NCBI RefSeq assembly: GCF_001499965.1
Contig: NZ_LQIT01000016.1
Coordinates: 39,777-103,776 of the forward strand
From: Mycobacterium sp. GA-2829
GTDB taxonomy: Bacteria > Actinomycetota > Actinomycetes > Mycobacteriales > Mycobacteriaceae
DNA length: 64,000 nucleotides
Direction of reading: 5' to 3'
Position numbers and translations under genes: made by a program. The notes under the pieces were generated by a model. The model saw only the letters and a list, made by a program, of their open reading frames with translations, was not told the origin of the DNA and ran no database searches. Positions within the stretch are counted from its first letter, which is position 1, and every line of letters begins with the position of its first letter. Shown here in pieces: positions 32,748 through 40,166 of the stretch.

Positions 32748-33683
32748 TCAGCCGAAGAGCGGAAGCGACCGTTTACGCGCCAGCGCGTCCATCCCGCGCT
32801 GGATGCTGTCCTGCACCTCGCGATACTTCTGCTCGACGTAGTCGTCGTCGTCCGCGCGGGCCGGATCGTGGTCGATCTCGACGGCTGGCATCAACCGGGT
32901 GCGGATCTTCGCCGGCAGCGGGAACTGCGGCAGCGCCGCGGGTGCGATCCCCCACGGCAATGACAGCGCGATCGGAAACACCTTGAGCCGCAGCAGCTTG
33001 TCGAGCCGCAACGCCCGCGACAGCCCGTCGCCGCGGATCAGCACCGGCATCGCGTCGGCCCCGCCGACGGTCGCGATCGGTACGATCGGCACCCCCGCCT
33101 TGATCGCCATCCGGACGAATCCGGCGCGGCCCGCCAGATTCGCGACGTCCCGTTCGGTCCACGGCCGCAGCGAGTCCACCTCACCACCCGGCCACACTGC
33201 CACGTCGCGGCCCTCAGCCAAGGCCGTGGCCATCGAGTCCGGCGCGGCGGGCAGCACGCCCATCGCCCGGAAGTAGCGGCCGATCCCCGGCAGCGCCATC
33301 AGCGCGTCGTGCGCGGTGCCGTGCAGCGGACGGTCCTGCCCGAAGCGGCGCCACCACTGCACCCCGACGGTCCAGGCATCCCAGACGAACGGCGCCCCGG
33401 AGTGGATCCCGACCAGCAGCACGGGTGCGTCGGGCAGGTTCTCCCACCCGTCGAACTCCATCCGGAACCAGTGGTCCACCAGGAAGTTCCACAGGTACTT
33501 CTGACGTTGCATGGTGGCCTCGTCCTGACCACCGAGGTCCCACCGGCCCGCGCGCTCGCCGAGTCGTCCGCCGATGCCGCCGTCGTGGTCGGCGCGCCGC
33601 TCGGCCATCTTCTCGCGGGCCTGCTCGGCATGTCGCTTCGCTTGCTGACGGACGGCGTGGGGGCGTGGATCGGCGTTGACCAT
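32748..33683 (-). CDS. PlsC-like lysophospholipid/diacylglycerol acyltransferase
   Basis: A 311-residue membrane-associated acyltransferase. The first block reads LVGIHSGAPFVWDAW, an H-x7-D form instead of the usual H-x4-D. WPGGEVDSLRPW is the substrate block (normally FPEGxxS) and KAGVPIVPIATVGGADA is block IV. It should acylate a glycerolipid, like the Rv1920-type proteins of mycobacteria. The Arg/Lys-rich N-terminal 45 residues look like a cytosolic membrane contact. Confidence 0.82.
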   Translation of the reverse strand: MVNADPRPHAVRQQAKRHAEQAREKMAERRADHDGGIGGRLGERAGRWDLGGQDEATMQRQKYLWNFLVDHWFRMEFDGWENLPDAPVLLVGIHSGAPFVWDAWTVGVQWWRRFGQDRPLHGTAHDALMALPGIGRYFRAMGVLPAAPDSMATALAEGRDVAVWPGGEVDSLRPWTERDVANLAGRAGFVRMAIKAGVPIVPIATVGGADAMPVLIRGDGLSRALRLDKLLRLKVFPIALSLPWGIAPAALPQFPLPAKIRTRLMPAVEIDHDPARADDDDYVEQKYREVQDSIQRGMDALARKRSLPLFG

Positions 33684-33751
33684 ACCTGTCGGGTACCCCG
33701 GCTATGCGCCAGGTCACACCCCTGGGGCCTGTGAGGTGGCTGTGCGCGGCG

Positions 33752-35533
33752 TCAGGGCAGGAACAGGATGCCGTCGTCGGAGGCGGCCTGCATCAGCTCG
33801 GGGATCGTCAGCGCCCCGTAGCCGGTGTGGACGGGTCCGCGCGCGGTACCCAGCCACAGGACGATGCCGGGGTCGGGGGTGACGTCGAGGTGGTAGGCCT
33901 GCACACCGGGCAGGTGGTACTGGAAGAAGTTCATGAGGAAGTCGACGAGGAAGACCGCGCTGCCGATCGGGCCCCTCCCCCACAGCTGCGAGGCGTTGTA
34001 GAGCGGCGTCATGTTGGCGGGATCGCCGATCATCACGATCGGACCGTAGTGCGGTTTGACACCGCCGCCGGGCACGAAGGGCGGCATGAACGGTTGCAGC
34101 CCGAACAGATCCGTGGCCATGTACGGCGCCGTGCTGCCGTAGGTGCCGACGTTGACGAACATCGAGTCGGCCCCGTTGCCGGGGACGACGGTATTGATGC
34201 CGGGGGCCTCGAATCCGATACCGGCGAAGCCCATCTGTTGGGAGACGTACTGCGCCTCCCACCCGCCGAGGGAGTGGCCCGTCACGAAGATGTCGTCGTC
34301 GCTGTAGCCCTGCAGCGCGGCCTCGGCCTGCACGCGTTCGGCGAAGTCGAGCGCGTCGTGGAACGCCATAGGCGTGGTGCCGGTGAACACCACCTGCAGG
34401 TCGGCGACGATCTGGCTGATCGTGATGAGCGGGTTGAACAGTAGGTTCGACCCACCCGTCGTGCCCTGGTAGGCGATGATGACCTGCCCCTCGGGCGTGA
34501 CCCAGGCCTTGCCGACCATGCCGGAGAAGACGTTGGTCGACTGCATCTGGAAACCATTGACAGTCAACGGTTTCAGGCCACCGGGTGTCGAACCCAGCAC
34601 GTAGCCCGCCGCGGACGCGTTGAGGAGTTGCGCCACGGTCGGCGTCGGACGGTCCGTGTCGCCGGTGTAGGTCATGGTGGGCACCGCCGGTAACGGGCCG
34701 GGGTCCTGCCAGAGCCCCAGGTGCCGCTCGATCTCGCGGAAGGCGCCGAACACCAGATCGTTCAACGGGGCCAAGGTGATAGGACTGACGGGCACGTTGG
34801 CCGCGGTGGTGAAGCCGAGGACCTGCAGCACGGCGTTGACCATCCGGCCGGGGAGTTCGAGGAGTTCGGCGACGGGCGACAGCGGCTGTGGCGGGGTCGG
34901 CGTCGTCTTCTCGACCGGCGACGGGGTCTCGACGGTCGCGAGCGCGGTCGCGACGGTCGCCGGTGGGGCGGCCGACGGCGGCGTGAGCTCCCGGGTCTTC
35001 GTGGGCCTGAGAGTGAGAACCGCGGCGGTGTCCTCGCTGGTCTCCTCGGCGGCGACCAGCGGTTCGTGCCGCGTCGACTCCCGCTCGTCGGTCGGGACCG
35101 GTTGCTCGACAACGATTTCCGGGGTGGCCGGCTCCTCGGTGGGCTGCGGGTTGCCGGACTCGACGGGGTCGACGGGTTCGACGGGTTCGTCGGCCACCGG
35201 CTCGGGCTCGGGGGCGACCTCTTCCTCGCCCGGCTCGATTTCCTCCGGCTCTCCGGTGGCTTCGCCCTCTGCAGGCGGCTCGCTGTCGGTCGCGCCGTCG
35301 TCCGACGTCGACGTCTCGGCGTTGGCCTTGTCGGGCTCCTCAGCCTTCTCCGCGGCATCGGCCTTGGGGCCGGCGTCCCTGGTCTCGGAGGTCGACGCGG
35401 AGTCCGGGGTATCGGCCCATGCCGTGGCCTGCACCGGTGCGTAGGTCACCCACGCGCCGAGCGCGATCGCCGCGATGCCGTACCGCAGCAGCCTGCCGTC
35501 GTGACGGTCCCTGACCCGAATGTCATCACCCAC
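33752..35533 (-). CDS. Exported lipase (class 3 type) with acidic Pro/Glu-rich linker
   Basis: A 593-residue protein. GTG 35533 is chosen because a GGGGGAG site lies 8 nt upstream. A signal sequence (LLRYGIAAIALGAWVTYAPVQATAWA) is followed by roughly 150 residues rich in Glu, Pro, Asp and Ala. The catalytic domain (about 210-593) holds ITVTGHSLGGWEAQ-like FVTGHSLGGWEAQ with the nucleophile Ser near residue 421, QVIIAYQGTTGG, and a late His in QAYHLDVTP. It is probably a surface lipase/esterase; the acidic linker may span the cell wall. Confidence 0.82.
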   Translation of the reverse strand: MGDDIRVRDRHDGRLLRYGIAAIALGAWVTYAPVQATAWADTPDSASTSETRDAGPKADAAEKAEEPDKANAETSTSDDGATDSEPPAEGEATGEPEEIEPGEEEVAPEPEPVADEPVEPVDPVESGNPQPTEEPATPEIVVEQPVPTDERESTRHEPLVAAEETSEDTAAVLTLRPTKTRELTPPSAAPPATVATALATVETPSPVEKTTPTPPQPLSPVAELLELPGRMVNAVLQVLGFTTAANVPVSPITLAPLNDLVFGAFREIERHLGLWQDPGPLPAVPTMTYTGDTDRPTPTVAQLLNASAAGYVLGSTPGGLKPLTVNGFQMQSTNVFSGMVGKAWVTPEGQVIIAYQGTTGGSNLLFNPLITISQIVADLQVVFTGTTPMAFHDALDFAERVQAEAALQGYSDDDIFVTGHSLGGWEAQYVSQQMGFAGIGFEAPGINTVVPGNGADSMFVNVGTYGSTAPYMATDLFGLQPFMPPFVPGGGVKPHYGPIVMIGDPANMTPLYNASQLWGRGPIGSAVFLVDFLMNFFQYHLPGVQAYHLDVTPDPGIVLWLGTARGPVHTGYGALTIPELMQAASDDGILFLP

Positions 35534-35625
35534 GCGGCCGACTCCCCCCAGGCACCCCCGGCGGCTGCCCGCTGACAACTTACATTGTCAGGTGATCGGG
35601 GTCACAGGAATCAGCAAACACGTCG

Positions 35626-36249
35626 TCACTTCGGTCGGACCATCTGAAAGACGCTCTCGGGTGTCACCTCGGAGTAGTTCGCCGGGCCGCCTCCGCGCAG
35701 CACGGGACGCGGCCCCGCGGTGTCGTACACGCCGTCGACCAGCCAGCGCCGGTCGATGTGCACGGCGACCACCTGCCCGAGCACCAGCCAGGTGTCGACG
35801 GCCGCCCCATCGACATCGCGCAGCTGCACCAGTTGCGTCAGGCGGCACTCGAAGTTGACCGGGCTCTCGAGCACCCGCGGGGCCTTCACCTCCACCGCGT
35901 CGACGGGCGTCACCCCACCACGGACGAACTCGTCCTCGTCGGCGGGCAGCGAAGCGGACGTCTCATTCATCCGCTCGGCCAGCTCACGCGTCGCGAGGTT
36001 CCACACGAACTCACCGGTCGCCTCGATGTTGGCAACACTGTCCTTCCAGCCGACCGAGGCGAACCCGATGATCGGCGGGATGTAGTTGAAGCCGTTGAAG
36101 AAGCTGTAGGGGGCGAGGTTGCGCACCCCGTCGGCGGCGTAGGTGGAGATCCAACCGATCGGCCGGGGCCCGACGATCGCGTTGAACGGATCGTGCGGCA
36201 GGCCGGTGCCGTCGGCCGTGCGATAGAAGTGCGCGTCGGCGCCCGCCAT
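35626..36249 (-). CDS. Flavin reductase family protein
   Basis: A 207-residue FMN-binding split barrel. RPIGWISTYAADGVRNLAPYSFFNG is the flavin-binding motif and EFVWNLATRELAERMNETSA follows. It probably reduces FMN for a partner oxygenase, or acts on another substrate. ATG 36249 is chosen because the upstream frame has no ribosome site. No partner monooxygenase lies next to it. Confidence 0.87.
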   Translation of the reverse strand: MAGADAHFYRTADGTGLPHDPFNAIVGPRPIGWISTYAADGVRNLAPYSFFNGFNYIPPIIGFASVGWKDSVANIEATGEFVWNLATRELAERMNETSASLPADEDEFVRGGVTPVDAVEVKAPRVLESPVNFECRLTQLVQLRDVDGAAVDTWLVLGQVVAVHIDRRWLVDGVYDTAGPRPVLRGGGPANYSEVTPESVFQMVRPK

Positions 36250-36365
36250 TGATGTCTCCAGTCCGATCGGTGTCCCGGGGAACGCTACGGCCCCGCAGGA
36301 AGGTCTCCCGTCCGGGTGATCGTCAAACCTGCTCGTGGAATGTCCCGGCGGTGGGGTAGAGAAGG

Positions 36366-37502
36366 ATGATGAGCGACGACAAGCCGGCGGTGCGTGGCCG
36401 CGGTTCGGTGTACGGGGCACATCTTCGGTCGACCGCGGTCGTGGCCGTGCAATTCCTCGCGGTGGCCGCCGCACTGTGGGTGCTGGCGTGGGTGGTGGGC
36501 AAGACGTGGGTGATCCTGCTGCCGTTGGCGCTGGGCTTGATCCTGTGCACGGTGCTGTGGCCGCCGGTGCGCTGGCTGCGCCGCAGAGGTGTGCCCCCGG
36601 CCGCGGCGGCGCTCTCGGCGCTGCTGTTCGCCGTCGTGGTGATCGCGGGCATCCTCGCCGCGGTGGCGCCCGCGATCGTGGAGCAGTCCACCGAACTCGC
36701 CCAGCAGGCGTCGGCGGGTGTGGTGCAGGTGCGGGACTGGCTGGGCGGCCCGCCGCTGGACATCAGTGAGGCGCAACTCAACTCCGCGGTCGACGCGATC
36801 ACCGACCGGTTGAACTCGAGCAGCGCACAGATCGCGGCTGGCGTGTTCACCGGGGTGGGGGCCGCGACGTCGGCGTTGGTCACGGTCTTCACCACCATCG
36901 TGGTCACGTTCTTCTTCCTCAAGGACGGCCCGCGGTTCCTCCCGTGGTTGCGCCGCGTGGTCGGCACCCCCGGCGCCGTGCACGTGGCCGAGGTCCTCCA
37001 GCGCGTGTGGTCGACCCTCGGCGGGTTCATCCGCACCCAGGCGTTGGTCAGCCTCGTCGACGCGGTGCTGATCGGGATCGGTCTGTTGATCCTCGGGGTG
37101 CCGCTGGCGTACGCGCTGGCGATCATCACGTTCATCGGCGGGTTCATCCCGATCGTCGGCGCCTTCGTCGCGGGCGGTCTCGCGGTGCTGATCGCGCTGG
37201 TGTCGAACGGTCCGGTCGACGCGCTCATCGTGCTCGGCATCATCCTGGCGGTGCAGCAGCTCGAGGGGAACGTGCTGCAGCCGTGGCTGCAGGCGAAGTC
37301 GATGAAGCTGCATGCGGTGATCGTGCTGCTGGCCGTCACCCTCGGGGCGTCGACGTTCGGGGTCATCGGCGCGTTCCTCGCGGTCCCGGTGGCGGCTGCG
37401 CTCGCGGTGATCGTCCGCTACTACGACGAGCAGGTCGGTGCGCGGGCGGGCGAGGGCATGCCCCCGGATGCTGACGACGAATCTGCCGAGCCGGCGCCGT
37501 GA
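36366..37502 (+). CDS. AI-2E family transporter
   Basis: A 378-residue protein with about eight membrane segments in the PerM/AI-2E pattern: two N-terminal helices, a soluble insert with DWLGGPPLDISEAQLN, then VVTFFFLKDGPRFLPWL, ITFIGGFIPIVGAFVAGGLAVL and QQLEGNVLQPWLQAKSM. The substrate is unknown; members were linked to autoinducer-2 export or Na+/H+ antiport. ATG 36366 or 36369 may start. Confidence 0.9.
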   Translation: MMSDDKPAVRGRGSVYGAHLRSTAVVAVQFLAVAAALWVLAWVVGKTWVILLPLALGLILCTVLWPPVRWLRRRGVPPAAAALSALLFAVVVIAGILAAVAPAIVEQSTELAQQASAGVVQVRDWLGGPPLDISEAQLNSAVDAITDRLNSSSAQIAAGVFTGVGAATSALVTVFTTIVVTFFFLKDGPRFLPWLRRVVGTPGAVHVAEVLQRVWSTLGGFIRTQALVSLVDAVLIGIGLLILGVPLAYALAIITFIGGFIPIVGAFVAGGLAVLIALVSNGPVDALIVLGIILAVQQLEGNVLQPWLQAKSMKLHAVIVLLAVTLGASTFGVIGAFLAVPVAAALAVIVRYYDEQVGARAGEGMPPDADDESAEPAP

Positions 37503-37537
37503 TCCACTCCCCTCGGCAGGTCAGTCGGCTCTGTAGG

Positions 37538-37966
37538 TCAATCGGTGACGTCGAACGCGGCGATCACCTTGGTCGGTGTCAGCCGGACGACCAGTTCGCC
37601 GGGAACGCCGTTGCGCCGGCCGAACTCCTCGGCGCGTTCGTCGCCCATGTACCGAGCGGCGATCCTCGTCGCCGTCGCGAGTAGGTCGTCAGGATCCTGG
37701 CTGATCGACACGGTGCCCTGGACCTGGACGAAGGCGAACGGTGGCCGCTCGTCGTCGACGACTACACAGGTGCGCGGATCCCGCTGCAGCGCACGTCCTT
37801 TCGCCGTGTCTGCCCCGGTGTTGAACACCAGCACACCGTTGTCGACGATGAACCAGATCGGGGCCACCAGCGGTCGGCCGTCGGCGGCCACGAACGCGAC
37901 CTTGCCCGTGCGGGCGCCCTCGCAGAGGAAGGCGACGACGTCGTCGGTGAGCGCTTCGGCAGCCAT
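37538..37966 (-). CDS. PPOX class F420-dependent oxidoreductase
   Basis: A 142-residue split-barrel protein. The pattern TGKVAFVAADGRPLVAPIWFIVDNG and CVVVDDERPPFAFVQVQG fits the mycobacterial F420-dependent PPOX family. It starts 7 nt after the lycopene cyclase stop, so the two genes are likely co-transcribed. Substrate unknown. Confidence 0.88.
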   Translation of the reverse strand: MAAEALTDDVVAFLCEGARTGKVAFVAADGRPLVAPIWFIVDNGVLVFNTGADTAKGRALQRDPRTCVVVDDERPPFAFVQVQGTVSISQDPDDLLATATRIAARYMGDERAEEFGRRNGVPGELVVRLTPTKVIAAFDVTD

Positions 37967-37973
37967 GGGTCCA

Positions 37974-39173
37974 TCATGCCCCCGGCGTCGCGTCGTTCGT
38001 GCGCACGTGTGGAACGAGGGCGGAGGTGACCAGGTGGCGGCGCAACCGGCCATTTGACGCGCCGAACAGGTGATTCATCGCGGCGATGTTGCCGCGGACG
38101 TCATCTCGACCGGTGAGGTACGTCCAGCGGTGGCGCTCCGGGAGGGCGAAGAACTGCTCGAAGAAACCGGGCACATCCTGCGGCGGCATCCGCAGCAGCG
38201 ATTCCAAGCCGATACGGCGAAGGCGGTGAACCGCTTTCGCCGAGACAGGCCACACCGTCCGGTGCGCAGCCGTCAACGCCTTCCCCGGACCGTGTGGCAG
38301 CTGTGCGGCCAGCGCCTCGGCCACCCGTGGAGCGAGAGCAAGGGAGGCGGCGAGGCTGAAGCCGGTCGCCGGGTGGATCAGTGGCGCGGCGGCACCGAAT
38401 CCGAGCACACCCGCGCCGCGATGTCGCGGATGATCCACCGGAAACGAAACCCGCTCGATGCGAACGTCTTTCGGCGGATCGATGCCATGCCGCGCCAGCC
38501 GAGTGTGGAGACGCCTGCGCAAGGTCGGCAGGGACAGCCCCGGTCGGCGCGCCAACGACGTCTCCTCCACCAGCACATCGCCGCGGCCGAGTGGGACGAC
38601 ATAGAGGAATGTCGGCCAGCCGGTCTCGCCGTGATCGGCGCGCCAGTCCATGAACAACGCCTCACCGGGGGAGATCAGCGGCGCGGCCGCCTCGGCGTCC
38701 AGCACGACGCCGTACGCGGTTTGGGCCGCCGCCGCCGCGCGACGCGACGAACTGCGGTCCAGGGGCCGCGCCCAACCCCCCGCGTCCACGACGACCGCGG
38801 CCTCGAGGGTCGATCCGTCGGCGAGCGCGACGACACCGCGGTCAGGAGAGCCGACCGCGCGCCCGGTGTGGATGCGTACGCCGGCGAGCGCATCCGCGAG
38901 ATGCGCCTGCAGGGCGGGCACATCGAGTACGGCGTACTCCCATCCCAACTGATGCTCGGTGAGCGCGATCGCACGCCCGTGCGCGCGCGCCGCGATCACC
39001 GAATCGGGCAGAGCGGTGGGCAGCTCCGGACTCCACATGCCGTAGGTCGCCGTCCACGGCCGGTCCGGGGCCGGATCGAGCAGACCGGTCCGCAGGCCGA
39101 GGCGTTCGCACGCCCCGGCCAAGGCCGTCCCTGCGGGTCCGCCGCCCACCACCAGCACATCCATCCGCCCCAT
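37974..39173 (-). CDS. crtY: Lycopene cyclase (CrtY/CrtL type)
   Basis: A 399-residue FAD/NAD-binding cyclase. The dinucleotide motif DVLVVGGGPAGTALAGACE opens the protein; GMWSPELP, ALFMDWR and VPLGRGDVLVEETSLARRPG are the lycopene cyclase motifs, with the catalytic Glu in VEET. IHPATGFSLAASL is near the C-terminus. It closes beta-rings on lycopene to form beta-carotene. No other carotenoid gene lies in the window. Part of an arsR-SRPBCC-crtY-PPOX series. Confidence 0.87.
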   Translation of the reverse strand: MGRMDVLVVGGGPAGTALAGACERLGLRTGLLDPAPDRPWTATYGMWSPELPTALPDSVIAARAHGRAIALTEHQLGWEYAVLDVPALQAHLADALAGVRIHTGRAVGSPDRGVVALADGSTLEAAVVVDAGGWARPLDRSSSRRAAAAAQTAYGVVLDAEAAAPLISPGEALFMDWRADHGETGWPTFLYVVPLGRGDVLVEETSLARRPGLSLPTLRRRLHTRLARHGIDPPKDVRIERVSFPVDHPRHRGAGVLGFGAAAPLIHPATGFSLAASLALAPRVAEALAAQLPHGPGKALTAAHRTVWPVSAKAVHRLRRIGLESLLRMPPQDVPGFFEQFFALPERHRWTYLTGRDDVRGNIAAMNHLFGASNGRLRRHLVTSALVPHVRTNDATPGA

Positions 39174-39204
39174 GGTGCCAGCGCTCAGCGTTGGCGCAGA
39201 GACG

Positions 39205-39699
39205 TCAGCTCGCGAGCAGCCCGTCGATCTGATCGATCGCCTGCCGCGAACCCTCTTCGACGCCCATCTCGAGCACTTTCTGCAGGCCTTCGGCCGACTG
39301 GTACGTGCTGACGTAGGTGACCCTGGTGACGGTGTCGCCCAGCCGCTCGAAGGTGTAGACACTGTGCGCGACCGGCATATCGCTCGACGGTGTGAGGTCA
39401 TCATTGGCGAAGCCGTCCTCGAAACTGAAGCTGCGCAACTCGTCCACGGAGGTGACCTTCCAATAGCCCGGATACTTCTCGCCGTCGGGGCCTGTCATGT
39501 AGTACGTGACGGTGCCGCCCTCGGTGAGCTCATGCTCGACCACGGTGGCCGGGTAGCCGGGCGGTCCCCAGATCTTCTCCAGCTGCCGCGGGTCGGCGTA
39601 GATCTGCCAGACCCTTTCGACGGGCGCGGCGAACTCCGCGGTGATCGTCAGGGTGAGGTCGTCGAGGTTCTTGTTGATATCGGTGACAGGCATGGTCAT
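39205..39699 (-). CDS. SRPBCC (AHSA1/START-like) domain protein
   Basis: A 164-residue hydrophobic-ligand-binding fold. LTITAEFAAPVERVWQIYADPRQLEKIWGPP and the KYPGYWKVTSVDELRSFSFEDGF core match AHSA1-like proteins. ATG 39699 overlaps the arsR stop (ATGA), which couples translation; ATG 39693 is an alternative. ArsR-SRPBCC pairs are frequent and the SRPBCC member is usually of unknown function. Confidence 0.9.
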   Translation of the reverse strand: MTMPVTDINKNLDDLTLTITAEFAAPVERVWQIYADPRQLEKIWGPPGYPATVVEHELTEGGTVTYYMTGPDGEKYPGYWKVTSVDELRSFSFEDGFANDDLTPSSDMPVAHSVYTFERLGDTVTRVTYVSTYQSAEGLQKVLEMGVEEGSRQAIDQIDGLLAS

Positions 39700-40025
39700 T
39701 CCTTTCCGAGTAGGTCGTCGATGCGAGCGATGCGCCCGCGCCACACGTCTTCGAGCTCGGTGAGCATGGAGGCGACTGATCGCACCGCCTCCACATCCCC
39801 GCTCGCCAGCTGCTCTCGCCCCTGACGACGCTTGGAGATCAGGCCTGCCTTCTCCAGCACGGCGACGTGCTTCTGCACTGCGGCGAAGCTCATGTCGTAT
39901 TTCTCCGCGAGTGCCGTGACCGAATGTTCCCCGGCCAGCACCCGACGAAGAATGTCTCGCCGCGTCCGGTCGGCCAGGGCGTGGAAGAACGCGTCCGCTC
40001 TGTCCTCGTCCCGGTCGGTCACCAC
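39696..40025 (-). CDS. ArsR family transcriptional regulator
   Basis: A 109-residue winged-helix repressor. ALADRTRRDILRRVLAGEHSVTALAEKYDMSFAAVQKHVAVLEKAGLI is the DNA-binding domain. No metal-binding Cys motif is seen, so it probably senses something other than metal. GTG 40025 (or 40022) follows directly on a perfect 8-4-8 palindrome. It is coupled to the SRPBCC gene and may control the downstream lycopene cyclase as well. Confidence 0.9.
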   Translation of the reverse strand: MVTDRDEDRADAFFHALADRTRRDILRRVLAGEHSVTALAEKYDMSFAAVQKHVAVLEKAGLISKRRQGREQLASGDVEAVRSVASMLTELEDVWRGRIARIDDLLGKE

Positions 40026-40031
40026 ACCAAT

Positions 40032-40051
40032 GTACAACCATTCGGTTGTAC
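40032..40051. promoter_or_regulatory. ArsR operator (perfect 8-4-8 palindrome)
   Basis: GTACAACC-ATTC-GGTTGTAC is a perfect inverted repeat ending 7 nt before the arsR start. Position in the promoter implies autorepression of the arsR-SRPBCC-crtY-PPOX series. Confidence 0.75.
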
Positions 40052-40166
40052 GTTGTCAACCCTCGATTCCTTCAGGGTCGGGGCATCAGCGCGGTGGGCC
40101 GGAGATGTCGGTCCCGGCGTCTACGATTCCTGCGGCACCCCCCAGGATCGACACAAAGGACCAGCA

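Noticed and set aside
36285..37366. Two overlapping minus-strand frames opposite the AI-2E transporter
   Set aside because: Translations are Arg/His/Thr-rich with no domain; the plus strand encodes an ordinary transporter.
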